From Mycolicibacterium porcinum (GTDB lineage: Bacteria > Actinomycetota > Actinomycetes > Mycobacteriales > Mycobacteriaceae): DNA of 64,000 bases. The notes beneath the pieces are model-generated. The model was not told where the DNA came from. It did not search any database and saw only the letters and a list, made by a program, of their open reading frames with translations. The stretch spans positions 62,001 to 126,000 of the forward strand of contig MVIG01000003.1 of the NCBI GenBank assembly GCA_002086835.1, read 5' to 3'. Numbering within the stretch: the stretch's first letter is position 1; the number at the start of each line of letters is the position of its first letter. Below are positions 43,518 through 52,349 of this stretch, piece by piece. The position numbers and the translations under genes were made by a program.

Positions 43518-44102
43518 ATGAGCACTTCAGCGCCGCAGGGCAGGTCGATGCGCGCTGCCGACACCGACCGCATTCAGGTGGCGCAGCTGCTCACTGATGC
43601 TGCCGCCGCGGGCCGGCTGCCGATGACCGAGTATGAGGACCGGCTAGCAAAGGCCTACGCGGCTCAGACATATGACGATCTGGCACGGCTCAGCCGTGAC
43701 CTTCCCGGCGCGGTCAACTGTTCGGCGGGACACTGTCGCCCCGCACCCTCGACGCTGCTGCTGGCGATCATGAGCGGGTTCGAGCGCCGCGGCCGGTGGA
43801 ACGTGCCGAAGAAGCTGACGACGTTCGCACTCTTCGGCGGCGGGGTGGTCGATCTTCGCTACGCCGACTTCACCGCACCTGATGTCGAGGTACGCACCTA
43901 TTCGATCTTCGGTGGGCAGACCATCCTGGTGCCGCCCGAGGTGAACGTGGATCTGCATGGCGTCGGGGTGATGGGGAACTTCGATCAGAGCGTCAACGGC
44001 GATGGCACCGACGGCGCACCGCGGGTCCATATCCGCGGCTTCTCGCTGTGGGGCAGCGTCAGCGTCCGACGCAAGAAGCGCCGTAACCAGATCGACGAGT
44101 GA
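43518..44102 (+). CDS. DUF1707 / LiaF-like C-terminal domain protein
   Basis: A 194-residue protein. The N-terminal DUF1707 domain (MRAADTDRIQVAQLLTDAAAAG...YEDRLAKAYAAQTYDDL, about 11-60) is followed by a C-terminal beta-helical DUF2154-type domain (LTTFALFGGGVVDLRYADF ... GVGVMGNFDQSV), found in cell-wall-stress sensors such as LiaF. No transmembrane helix is evident. ATG 43518 is the family start. Role probably in envelope-stress sensing; unproven. Confidence 0.82.
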   Translation: MSTSAPQGRSMRAADTDRIQVAQLLTDAAAAGRLPMTEYEDRLAKAYAAQTYDDLARLSRDLPGAVNCSAGHCRPAPSTLLLAIMSGFERRGRWNVPKKLTTFALFGGGVVDLRYADFTAPDVEVRTYSIFGGQTILVPPEVNVDLHGVGVMGNFDQSVNGDGTDGAPRVHIRGFSLWGSVSVRRKKRRNQIDE

Positions 44103-44108
44103 ACGAAA

Positions 44109-44136
44109 AACGGGCGGGCCCGAAGGCCCGCCCGTT
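44109..44136. terminator. bidirectional terminator
   Basis: Twelve perfect base pairs (44109-44120 with 44125-44136) and a CGAA tetraloop between convergent genes; a run of A on the left gives a T run on the minus strand. Confidence 0.88.
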
Positions 44137-44150
44137 CTGATGTCGAACGA

Positions 44151-44702
44151 TCAGTGGTTGCAGCTTGCGGCGGCCACACAGGTCAGCGACTTGTTCGAGT
44201 TGGAAGGCTTCGCGCTGGACACCTTGGCGGTGGGTCCGTTTCCGGCGATGGCCTTGGGCAGGGTGCCCGGCAGGTCCTTCTCGTCCGGGAGGATCTTGTT
44301 GCCGAGGTACTGGTTCGAGTACTTCTGCGTCTCGTTGTAGTAGTACTTGCCGGCGTTGACGTTCAGCTCGCCCTGGATCGCACCGTTGGTGCCCTTGCTG
44401 GGGTCGGAGTAGTTTCCGGTGCCGAAGTTGGTGTGGTACACCTCGCCGAGCGGGCTGTCGTCGAGCGTCTTGTTGACGCCGGGCGTCTGGTTGAACACCT
44501 TGTCGCCGACGGCCTGGGCGGCCCGGACTCCCGGTGCGGGGTTGTCGAAGGCCGGTCGGCCCACCGCGTTCCCCGACGCGCTGGAGTCAGCGGAAGCCAA
44601 CCCCGTCGGCAAGGCCACCGCCAACGCGCCGCCCGCGATGACGCCCCCAACCAATGTCCGCGTCCGCACCGAACGCTCGGACATCTTCCGATGTTTTGCC
44701 AT
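44151..44702 (-). CDS. small secreted protein of unknown function
   Basis: A 183-residue precursor with a basic N-terminus, signal peptide (about 15-38, LVGGVIAGGALAVALPTGLASA) and a mature part rich in Asn, Gly and Ser: YHTNFGTGNYSDPSKGTNGA, YYYNETQKYSNQYLGNK. Two C-terminal cysteines (LTCVAAASCNH) could form a disulfide. No domain recognised. It belongs to the run of exported-protein genes. Confidence 0.78.
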   Translation of the reverse strand: MAKHRKMSERSVRTRTLVGGVIAGGALAVALPTGLASADSSASGNAVGRPAFDNPAPGVRAAQAVGDKVFNQTPGVNKTLDDSPLGEVYHTNFGTGNYSDPSKGTNGAIQGELNVNAGKYYYNETQKYSNQYLGNKILPDEKDLPGTLPKAIAGNGPTAKVSSAKPSNSNKSLTCVAAASCNH

Positions 44703-44898
44703 GCCTGTAACCTCTCGTGATTGGCGTTGCGCCGCAGCTAAATTGGGCCTATCCGGCTGACATTGCCGCTGGCCCGCCAGCGAACCTAAGCCACCGCAGA
44801 CGCCTGCGATAGGTAGTGGCGATGTTGTTCATTTGCTGTTCGGCACATGATCATGAGAATTCACAGCTCGTACACAGGCATCGTCAAAGTACGTGAAA

Positions 44899-44937
44899 AC
44901 GCAACGGCCCCCTCCGGTTTGGAGGGGGCCGTTGCGT
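44899..44937 (-). terminator. terminator after exported paralogue 1
   Basis: Perfect 17-bp inverted repeat (44899-44915 with 44921-44937) with five-base loop; TTTTC follows on the minus strand. It lies 11 bases beyond the stop of the 44949 gene. Confidence 0.9.
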
Positions 44938-44948
44938 CAGATCAGGGG

Positions 44949-46520
44949 CTACTTGTCCTTGTTGTCCTTGGTGCCCTTGTTGTCATTGGTGTCGGAATGG
45001 GCGTTGCCCGCCTTCGCTCCCGAGGCACTGTCGGCGTCGCTCTTGGCGGTGCCACCCTTGGCGGTCTCCTGCTTGGACGCGCCCGCCTTGGTGGTGGGCT
45101 TGAAGGCCTTCTCGAGGTTCTTGGTGGCCTTCTCGACGAACTTCTCGCCGGCCGACTGCTTCCGCTCGGTGGCACGCGACTTGGGCTCGAACTTCTTGGA
45201 GGTCGTGGTACCGGAACCGCTGGCGGTACCAGAGTCAGGCGTCGTCGCCTCGTCCGACTTCTCCTCGGCCGCAGGCTCTTTGACTTCCTTGACCTCTTTG
45301 GTGGTCTCAACCTTGGGGGTCAGATCGAGGTTGAGCTTCGGTAGCTTGGGCAGCTCGAACTTCGGCGCCTCGGGCTTGGTGACCTCGGCGGCCGGAGTCA
45401 CGGGGGCGGCGGTGCCCTCCTCGGCAGGCTCTGCGGGCGCGACTTCCTCATCCTTGACGTCGGCAGTCTCGACCACCTTGGGCCCGGCGGGTGCCTCGAG
45501 CTGGGCCGCCAGCTTCTTGATGGGCGACTCGACGTCGAGCTTCGGAGTCGGCAGGCTCAGCAGCTTTCCGACATTCGGCAGCGTCGCGGAACTCACTGCG
45601 CCGGAATCGGCTTCCGCTTTCTCCTCGACCTTCTCGACCGCCGAGAGAAGGCTGACACCGGCGGCATCCGCTTCGGGCTCAGCCGGAGTCGTCAGCTGTT
45701 TCACGGTTTCGACGACGTAGTTGACGACGGCCGTGACGCCCCCATCGAAGAAGCTGTAGTTCAGCCCCTTGACCCACTGACCCACCGCATCGTCTGGGAG
45801 GTTGTCGTTGATGATGCTGTAGGCCACCAAACTGGCGCCACCGGAGAAGAATTCGTCGACGCGCTTCGACAGCTGCAGCTTCTGCGTCGGGTCGAACGCA
45901 TCGACGGCGGCTGCGGCAACCACCGAACCCAGGTACGCGAAGTCGGTGATGCCACCCTCGAAGAAGATGTTGTCGACGATGTCCAGCGGCAGGATGTTGT
46001 CGCTCAGGTAATAGGCCAGGCCGGTAAAACCGTCATGGCACACCGCGCCGGTGGCGGAGCAGTTGCCGGGATCGTAGAAGTTCTCGTTGACCTTCTTGCC
46101 GGCCGCGTCGTAGAACTGGACGTTCTCGCCCATGTCGCCGACCGTCGCGGGGATCGTGCCTGCCGCGTCTTTGTAGAGAGGCTTTCCATCCGGGCCGAGG
46201 AGAGCCGTGCCGGCGGGAGTGCCTTCCGGCGGATCCACCAGCTTGCCCTCCACGAGAACGTAGCCAGGGGACGGCAGGGGAACATAGCCCTGGTAGTAGT
46301 AGCCGCCATAACCATCGAGGAAGGAACCCAAGGCTCCTTCCAGGGAGAGCGCCACCAACTGGATCTGTTCCGCAGTCAGGGTCCGCTGCGCAGGAGCTTC
46401 CGCAGTCGAAGCGGCCACCGTGATCTCGTCGCGGGGAACGAACAACGCAGGGGTCCCGGCAACAAGCGCACCAGCGCTGAGAAGGGCGACGCCGGTGGTG
46501 ACGAGCGGACGGACTGCCAT
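44949..46520 (-). CDS. exported protein, paralogue 1 (low-complexity tail)
   Basis: A 523-residue protein starting MAVRPLVTTGVALLSAGALV, a signal segment shared with the gene at 47317. The N-terminal domain (about 40-290) has a cysteine pair spaced by six residues (NCSATGAVCHDGFTGLAYY) and SDNILPLDIVDNIFFEGG, both nearly identical in the paralogue. From about 290 it becomes Pro/Glu/Lys/Thr-rich and ends in a Lys/Asp/Asn-rich tail. No enzyme motif is visible. It is probably a cell-wall or surface protein; function unknown. Confidence 0.75.
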   Translation of the reverse strand: MAVRPLVTTGVALLSAGALVAGTPALFVPRDEITVAASTAEAPAQRTLTAEQIQLVALSLEGALGSFLDGYGGYYYQGYVPLPSPGYVLVEGKLVDPPEGTPAGTALLGPDGKPLYKDAAGTIPATVGDMGENVQFYDAAGKKVNENFYDPGNCSATGAVCHDGFTGLAYYLSDNILPLDIVDNIFFEGGITDFAYLGSVVAAAAVDAFDPTQKLQLSKRVDEFFSGGASLVAYSIINDNLPDDAVGQWVKGLNYSFFDGGVTAVVNYVVETVKQLTTPAEPEADAAGVSLLSAVEKVEEKAEADSGAVSSATLPNVGKLLSLPTPKLDVESPIKKLAAQLEAPAGPKVVETADVKDEEVAPAEPAEEGTAAPVTPAAEVTKPEAPKFELPKLPKLNLDLTPKVETTKEVKEVKEPAAEEKSDEATTPDSGTASGSGTTTSKKFEPKSRATERKQSAGEKFVEKATKNLEKAFKPTTKAGASKQETAKGGTAKSDADSASGAKAGNAHSDTNDNKGTKDNKDK

Positions 46521-47261
46521 GTGGGTGGGGCCCCTTTACCTCGAGCGTGAGCTGGATTCCTGAGAATCCGTGCAGGTACCTGCGTAGAACCTTAAAAGTC
46601 CTTGAGAAGGGTAATTCCCGTCACCCCCTCCCGCAACCTCCTTCCCCGCCGGACAGGAGGCCCCGACAGCGCCTTCTTCCCGGAGCCTCTCCGACAGATT
46701 TTTCGATGCACAACGAGGCTTTCCTGCCGGATGCAAGACCAGCTAATTACGAATACCGTTGCCGCCCGCCTCGCTCACCACAAAGACGCGGGTTAACGCC
46801 TGCGTAATCCGTTGTGCGGCGTCGCACCGAGCCGATCCGGCACACTCACATTCGGGCCAGATCAGTGTCGCCCGCGTCTCCCGGAGAGTCCACCCATATA
46901 CCTAGGTCAGAACGCATGATGCCCCGCAGGGTCTCCACCGAGACGCGGTCGCTCAGTGCGGGTCCCGGGCCCCGTCCTCGTGAACCGGCCGAAGCCATTG
47001 CGGACCCGATCCGTCCATCGATCAATTGCTCCACGGAAGTCGTCCACGCTCCTGCCCCGAAAGGCACCGCCGCGTGACATTGATTCAAAAACGACCTTTT
47101 CCTGCATGGCCGAAATCCGAACACCAAGCGGCACTCTTTACGCAAAGGTCAATAACCGCTGGTCACAGGCCTCGCAGCGAACATATGGACGCCATCAGAA
47201 CCTGAGAAAAACCTGAGATTTCGCTCAGCTGGCATCACGAGTCCCGGCCTGTTCGGTGCCC
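46521..47261. other. intergenic region with MprA-box-like repeat
   Basis: About 740 bases upstream of exported paralogue 1 without a convincing gene. At 47201-47219 the minus strand reads TCTCAGG-TTTT-TCTCAGG, an 11-base-period TCTCAG repeat with the same spacing as the MprA box at 22094. Close to the gene (46555-46610) a GGATT-N6-AATCC dyad occurs. Confidence 0.45.
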
Positions 47262-47303
47262 AAAAACGCCATGGCCCCCGCCGGCGAGGCAGGGGCCATG
47301 GCG
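47262..47303 (-). terminator. terminator after exported paralogue 2
   Basis: Arms 47267-47278 and 47292-47303 (12 perfect bp) with an imperfectly paired interior, followed on the minus strand by five T. It lies 14 bases past the stop of the 47317 gene. Confidence 0.85.
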
Positions 47304-47316
47304 CGAGATCGGTTTG

Positions 47317-48819
47317 CTACTTGTCGCCGCCGTCTCCCGAATCCTTGTCGGAGCCGGTGGCTTTCTCCGCCGCCTCCTTGAGCTTGTTGAGGAACTTCTT
47401 GCCGTTGTAGTCGCCCTTCGGCTTGCCGTTCTCGAAGAGGATGGGCGGCGCGACCTTGTTTCCGGTCTTGGTGTCAGCGCCTGTGCTCGCTTCGTCTTCC
47501 GCGGCAGCCTCTTTGTCCTTGATGGTGATCTTCGGAGTGATGTCGGTCTTCACCTCAGGCGTCTTCACCTCGGGCGCCTTGAACTCAGGCAGCTTCAGTT
47601 CGGGCGCCTTGAACTCGGGCAGCTTGAACTCAGGCGCCTTGGGGGGCTCGAACTTCGGAGCTTCCGGCGCCGGCGGAAGTTTGAGATCCAGCGCGGCGAC
47701 GCCGGTGCCAGTCTCGACCGGGTCCTGCGTTCCCTCAACGTCCTTGAGGAGCGTGGGCGCGGCGGGGGCACCCAGCGTCTCCGTCAGCTTCTTCCACGGA
47801 GACTCGACGTCGAGATTCGGCGTCGGCAGGCTGAGCAGCTTGCCGAAGTTCGGCAGACCGGTGGATGTGGGCGCGGTTTCCGTCTCAGTGGTGGTCTTGG
47901 CCAGCAGCACGGTGTCCCGGGAGGTCGAGTCGAAGGTCTGCACCGGATTGCCGTCGAGCGGATTGAGGAAGTTCGGGTCAGGCGTCGGCGTGCCCTGCGC
48001 GATGGCATCCACCACATAGGTGATCGCTGCAGTGATGCCGGTGTTGGCGCCGTAACCGAAGAAGAACGAATTCGTCAGTCCGTAGGCGTAACCATCCTGA
48101 GGCAGGTTGTCGAGCAGCAGGTTGCCGACGAGTTGCGTTGCGCCACCGTCGAAGAAGTCGTTGACACGCTTGGCCAGATCGAGCCGGCCGGTCGGGTCAA
48201 CGCTATCGATTGCGTTGGCGACGACGAGGATGGCCTCCTTCGCGAGGGCCGTGAAGCCGCCCTCGAAGAAGATGTTGTCGATCGGCCCCAGGGGCAGGAT
48301 GTTGTCACTGAGGTAGTACGCAAGCCCAGTGAATCCGTCCTTGCAGACCGCGCCGTCCGCGGTGCAGTCGCCGGGCGCGTCCTGCAACACCGGTTCGCCC
48401 GCAGAGTCATAGAACTGGATGGGGTCGCCGGTGGGGCTGAGATCCCCTGTCGTCGCGGGCGTTACCCCGTTTTCGAGATAGAGCGGATTGCCGTCCTTGT
48501 CGTACAGCTGCTGGTTTCCACCAGCCTGATAGGTGGCAGGCACTTGACCCTGCGTGTCGGTGTACGCGGTCGCCGGCACCTGCCCCGGGATGTAGAGACC
48601 GCCATAACCCTGGGTGAACGACTGCCAGGCCCCTTGCAGCGATAGTGCGAGCAGGTGGATCTGCTGTTGGGTCAACGTCTTGTGCGCTTCGACCGCGGCC
48701 GCGGTCGGGGAGGCAACAGTGACCGCGCTGTGCGGGACGAATAGTGCAGGAGACCCGGCGACGATCGCGCCGGCGCTGACAAGTGCGACACCAGTGGTGA
48801 CGAGCGGACGTACAGCCAT
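47317..48819 (-). CDS. exported protein, paralogue 2 (Pro-Glu-Lys repeat tail)
   Basis: A 500-residue secreted protein sharing signal peptide, the Cys pair (DCTADGAVCKDGFTGLAYY) and ILPLGPIDNIFFEGGFT with paralogue 1. The N-terminal domain is about 40-310. The C-terminal part has a tandem PEFKLPEFKAPELKLP-type repeat (about 385-425) and a Lys/Asp-rich end. LLSLPTPNLDVESPWKKL at the linker is also common to both paralogues. The repeat would extend as a polyproline-like rod, a layout suiting a cell-wall-spanning or surface protein. Function unknown. Confidence 0.75.
   Translation of the reverse strand: MAVRPLVTTGVALVSAGAIVAGSPALFVPHSAVTVASPTAAAVEAHKTLTQQQIHLLALSLQGAWQSFTQGYGGLYIPGQVPATAYTDTQGQVPATYQAGGNQQLYDKDGNPLYLENGVTPATTGDLSPTGDPIQFYDSAGEPVLQDAPGDCTADGAVCKDGFTGLAYYLSDNILPLGPIDNIFFEGGFTALAKEAILVVANAIDSVDPTGRLDLAKRVNDFFDGGATQLVGNLLLDNLPQDGYAYGLTNSFFFGYGANTGITAAITYVVDAIAQGTPTPDPNFLNPLDGNPVQTFDSTSRDTVLLAKTTTETETAPTSTGLPNFGKLLSLPTPNLDVESPWKKLTETLGAPAAPTLLKDVEGTQDPVETGTGVAALDLKLPPAPEAPKFEPPKAPEFKLPEFKAPELKLPEFKAPEVKTPEVKTDITPKITIKDKEAAAEDEASTGADTKTGNKVAPPILFENGKPKGDYNGKKFLNKLKEAAEKATGSDKDSGDGGDK
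47545..47660. repeat. PE(F/L/V)K(L/A/T)P coding repeat
   Basis: Direct repeats of roughly 15-18 bases inside the exported paralogue 2 gene. They encode five to six copies of the pentapeptide pattern PE(F/L/V)K(L/A/T) and are therefore prone to copy-number change between strains. Confidence 0.7.
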
Positions 48820-49344
48820 GCAGTGAGCCCCTTATCTAGAGGACGAAAAACGGCCGTTTCCGAGAAACCCGCACCAATACCAGCGGCGACTTAGAAACTC
48901 CTGAGAATGCTATTGGGAGGGCAGTCCTCCTGCAACCGATAAGCGTCAATATTTCTCAGCTAATTCGGCGGGTGAGCGTGAGAGGTTCCGCCGCGGGGAA
49001 ACCGAATGTAGTGACACAAACTCTGGTCACCGCCCGCTCAGGCCGCTCACGACCCGCCGCAGGTCAGACCATATTGGTCGGACCATGCTGGCCGCCATGT
49101 CGCGACGCTCGGGACTATCGACACAATGGCTCAGCCCCATTTGATTGCCAATGCAATGAATTGAAATTCGACCGCGGAGACAGTTTCCAGAATTGTTGCT
49201 TTGCGCAACAGTTGTATGACCCAAGCTCTAGGCCGTACTCCCGGCCCATCCGTTTATTCGAATGCAAACAAAGAAGGAACCCCGCACCGCGCTTCGCCGC
49301 AATTGCGCGTGGGTTACGCCATTGTTCCGGGCGGGGGTTATTCC
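48820..49344. other. intergenic region, nothing recognised
   Basis: 525 bases between the start of exported paralogue 2 and the end of the PE-PPE-like gene. The first 100 bases would hold the paralogue 2 promoter, including a CTGAGA motif at 48902. No coding frame, hairpin or known site found in the remainder. Confidence 0.45.
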
Positions 49345-50598
49345 TCAACCCTGCGCTGACGCGCCGTCGCCGTCGGACGGGTCCTGCCGCGGCGCCGTCG
49401 CCGCAGCACCGCGCAACTTCTTGGCCCACGCTCGCACGCCGTCGACCACGGTTCCGCTCGAGTTAGTCGAGACCGAGGCACGATCGCGACCCAGCGGTTT
49501 CGGGGAGAAGTCCGCGCTCTTGCGCAGCGCGGGACGCGTCGTCGCGACGGTATCCTCTTTCGACTCGGGCGCCGTCCGGGCGGCAGAGCCGCTGTCCCGC
49601 AACGTGTTTGCGCCCTCCTCGACCCCGGCGGTGAAGTCCCGGACGAAGCGCTCGGTTTCCGTGCGCGTCGGGATCAGCCGGGCCGGCGTGTACTTCTGCG
49701 GATTGGCCAATGGATCGTTGTCGGGGTAGCCGTAATCGACCACTGCCCGCAGCGCAGGGGTGGCCGCGTCGGCCAGCAGGTTGCCCGGCTCCCCGAACGC
49801 CCGCAGCGGTGAGACCAGCGGCAGGTTCTCGGACTCGTAGCCGACGTAGGTGGTGTCGTCGACCTTGCTGATCCGCACCGTGCCGTCAGCCGTCTGCCGC
49901 ACGACAGTGCCACCCGAATCCAGCGTCTGGTGGCACGTGGCATCGCAGTCACGCACGTTGCCCTCGGCGTCGATCGGGAAATCCAGGCGGTCCTGGTTGA
50001 GCCGACGATCGAGGTAGGCCATCAACGAATTGGCCATCGCCGGCGCGTTCCACAGGTAGGCCGGGACGTTGGAGTTGATGTCGTACTCGTAGACCACGTT
50101 GACCACCGGGACGCCCGGGTCCGTCGGGGTCGGGATCGGATTGACACCGATCAGGGTGAACAACGGCAGCCTCGTTCCGAATCCGCCGTTCGGGCTCGCG
50201 ACGTTGTTGTCGAGGACATACAGCGTGGGCTGGGTGACCACCGGGTCGTGGGTCAGCTTGCCGTACGTCAGCAGCAAGCTCGCATTCGCCGCACCCCAGC
50301 CCGAGGACAGCACCACATTGTCGTCGTCACCGCTGCGGTCCTGGATGGCCCGGTAGATCCCGAACGGCCCGGTGAAGAAGTTCGCGACGACGGGCTCGTC
50401 CCGCCCCTGTCGATACAGCCCGCCGTAGAAATCGGCGACGCCATCCCCGCCGGGATTCGTCGAGCTCGCACCGATGATGAGCGCCGACAGTTGCACCGCG
50501 GTCATCGGCTGCGTCGCGCCGAGTGTGGCCGCCGTCGCCAGCGCCATCCCGCCCAGAAGCGACGCCGGCACAGCGCGCCCACCACAGCGTCGTGTCAT
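49345..50598 (-). CDS. exported PE-PPE-domain-like protein, nucleophile lost
   Basis: A 417-residue protein with N-terminal signal segment (about 8-30) and a PE-PPE alpha/beta-hydrolase-like domain. LIIGASSTNPGGDGVADFYG opens the domain, ENLPLVSPLRAFGEPGNLL and PALRAVVDYGYPDNDP close it; the last two blocks match the protein at 40576. At the nucleophile position the sequence is LSSGWGAANAS (97-107): Gly100 replaces the Ser183 of the other protein, so serine-hydrolase catalysis is unlikely. Cys218/Cys222 could pair. The C-terminal 90 residues are disordered, basic and Ser/Thr-rich. Confidence 0.72.
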   Translation of the reverse strand: MTRRCGGRAVPASLLGGMALATAATLGATQPMTAVQLSALIIGASSTNPGGDGVADFYGGLYRQGRDEPVVANFFTGPFGIYRAIQDRSGDDDNVVLSSGWGAANASLLLTYGKLTHDPVVTQPTLYVLDNNVASPNGGFGTRLPLFTLIGVNPIPTPTDPGVPVVNVVYEYDINSNVPAYLWNAPAMANSLMAYLDRRLNQDRLDFPIDAEGNVRDCDATCHQTLDSGGTVVRQTADGTVRISKVDDTTYVGYESENLPLVSPLRAFGEPGNLLADAATPALRAVVDYGYPDNDPLANPQKYTPARLIPTRTETERFVRDFTAGVEEGANTLRDSGSAARTAPESKEDTVATTRPALRKSADFSPKPLGRDRASVSTNSSGTVVDGVRAWAKKLRGAAATAPRQDPSDGDGASAQG

Positions 50599-50670
50599 GC
50601 CGCCGCCTCTCAGCCCAAATGGAATGAGCAGAAGCTACCCGACGGCGCACGACAACGTCAGCAAATGCGG

Positions 50671-51342
50671 CTAGCGAGGCATGGCGATGCGCATGCCGGC
50701 CAGCATCACCTGAGCGTCGGCCATGTAGGTCTTGTTGTTGGGTGCCGTGCTCTGCGCGAGCGCCACCACGTTCCACACCTTCGACCCGAGCGGCACCATG
50801 ACCGACACGCCGGTGACGTAGATCGTCTTGCCGCCGTCGCTGGGCGGCACGGTGTAGTTGGCCATCACCGCCGGGAACCCGCAGATCTCGGCCGGAACCT
50901 GGGTGACGTTCTGGCCGCCACCGGCTTGGAAGCCCTGGATGCTGTCGTTCAGCAGGTCCTTGGGCGACCGGTCGCCGTCGGTCGCGTCCCCGGTGGCCAC
51001 CGACAGGGCCGGATTGGTCACGCCGTCGCTGAGCGACACGTTGCGAAGGACCAATTTGACTGCATCCTTTGCCAACTCAGGCACAGGTTCCCAGCCCGGC
51101 GGTTGCGCGATACGCACCCGGGGCTCGCCGGGAGCGGTGCCGGGTAGTTCGATCCAACGATCCGAATGCAGCTGCTCACATGTCTGGGCTTTGTATCCGG
51201 ATCCCGGCGCGTTCGGGTCAGCCGACCCCGACGAGTGTGCGGACGGTTCGAACCCGGCCTTCGCGGTGCCGTCAACCGTCGTCGAGCACCCGCTGAGAAT
51301 CAGCCCGGCCGCCAGCCCGACCACACCCGCGACCCGCTTCAT
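50671..51342 (-). CDS. LpqN/LpqT-like lipoprotein
   Basis: A 223-residue lipoprotein. The lipobox LSGC places the lipidated cysteine at about residue 19 from ATG 51342 (an earlier start gives three more residues). The mature part has a Ser/Gly linker, then a domain like the LpqN/LpqT/MTC28 family (VRIAQPPGWEPVPEL ... NPALSVATGDATDGD ... GFPAVMANYTVP). It is anchored on the outer face of the plasma membrane. A similar domain forms the extracellular part of the kinase at 55973. Confidence 0.8.
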   Translation of the reverse strand: MKRVAGVVGLAAGLILSGCSTTVDGTAKAGFEPSAHSSGSADPNAPGSGYKAQTCEQLHSDRWIELPGTAPGEPRVRIAQPPGWEPVPELAKDAVKLVLRNVSLSDGVTNPALSVATGDATDGDRSPKDLLNDSIQGFQAGGGQNVTQVPAEICGFPAVMANYTVPPSDGGKTIYVTGVSVMVPLGSKVWNVVALAQSTAPNNKTYMADAQVMLAGMRIAMPR

Positions 51343-51403
51343 GTCCCCCATCGCTGACAGAGACTACGCGAGCCCGACTCGGCGCGAATATCCGGCGAGA
51401 CCT

Positions 51404-51452
51404 GCGAAACGGTCGTTCACGGCCCGACCATACGACCATTTCGTCGGTTTCG
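51404..51452. repeat. palindromic repeat B2, at 3' end of DUF559 gene
   Basis: Arms 51404-51416 and 51432-51444 pair over 11 of 13 bases around a 15-base loop. The loop holds the stop codon of the minus-strand DUF559 gene. It aligns without gaps, 38 of 49 positions, with repeat B1 at 52350-52398 at the gene's other end. Confidence 0.82.
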
Positions 51453-52298
51453 CGGACTGGGTTGCCAACCCCTGGAGAGCAACGCCGTGCGGGCTTCCGT
51501 CACGATCGCCGTGGCGCAGTCCTCCTTGACGACATGAATGACGTGCCAGCCCAGCCGCTGCAACACCCGATTGACGCGCACATCGAGGACATACTGGCGC
51601 CGGCTGGTCAGGTGCTGTTCGCCGTCATACTCGGCGCCGACCTTGAAATCCTCCCAACACATGTCGATGCGGCGGACATATGAGCCGTCGTGGTCATAGA
51701 TCGTGAATTGTGTGGTGGGACGCGGCAGCCCGGCGTCGATGAAAAGCAGCCGCAGTCGGGTTTCTGGCAGCGACTCGGCACCGCCATCGACGAGCGGGAG
51801 CACCACGCGCAGCCGTCGTAGCCCACGTACACCGGGGTGGTGTTTGGCGATGAGCATGACGCCTTCGGCAGAGAAAGGGTGGGCGTTCATGAGCGCATCG
51901 AGCCGCTCGACCGCTTTGCCGCGTGAGAGGTGACGGGCGAGGTCGAATGCCGTGCGCTCCACGGTGGTGACCGGGATACCCGCCACGGTGGTGACCTCGT
52001 CCTCATGCAGGGTTTCGGCGCGGACGATCAATCCGCGCTGACGTCTAGCGGTCCCGATGAGTTCGACCGGGGCATCGTTGTCCACCCATTTCGCCCCGTG
52101 AAGCGCCGAGGCAGCAATGCCGGCGACGACGGCGCCCGGCGAAGCGAGGGTCGCGCCGAGGATCCGGTCACGGAGGGACACCGCGTGACGCAACGGGACG
52201 TAGACGCCGTGATAGATCGGCCGATAGCGATGCCTCAGCTGAGATCTGGTCAGGTGGCCGGCGGCGACGGCAGCACTGCCGACGAACGGAATTCGCAC
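51417..52298 (-). CDS. AbiEi-like N-terminal / DUF559 nuclease-like protein, intact
   Basis: A 293-residue protein with two parts. The N-terminal winged-helix segment resembles AbiEi-type antitoxin domains (AVAAGHLTRSQLRHRYRPIY, residues 10-29). The C-terminal half is DUF559, a Vsr-like PD-(D/E)XK fold: Glu179, Asp212 in RRIDMCW, Glu223-x-Asp225-Gly in GAEYDGEQH, then a DVRVNRVLQRLGWHVIHVV helix-strand. All putative active-site acids are kept. There is no partner toxin gene beside it. It is the only complete copy of three in the window and is flanked by palindromic repeats B1 and B2. Function unknown; a nucleic-acid-cleaving enzyme is likely. Confidence 0.8.
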   Translation of the reverse strand: MRIPFVGSAAVAAGHLTRSQLRHRYRPIYHGVYVPLRHAVSLRDRILGATLASPGAVVAGIAASALHGAKWVDNDAPVELIGTARRQRGLIVRAETLHEDEVTTVAGIPVTTVERTAFDLARHLSRGKAVERLDALMNAHPFSAEGVMLIAKHHPGVRGLRRLRVVLPLVDGGAESLPETRLRLLFIDAGLPRPTTQFTIYDHDGSYVRRIDMCWEDFKVGAEYDGEQHLTSRRQYVLDVRVNRVLQRLGWHVIHVVKEDCATAIVTEARTALLSRGWQPSPRNRRNGRMVGP

Positions 52299-52349
52299 TC
52301 TTTCTTGGACGCACGCGGCACCGGTTCGGCTCCAACTTCATCGAGATCG

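Noticed and set aside
51417..52298. Classical type IV toxin-antitoxin pair
   Set aside because: The protein has an AbiEi-like N-terminus, but no AbiEii-type nucleotidyltransferase gene lies beside it or beside the other two copies.
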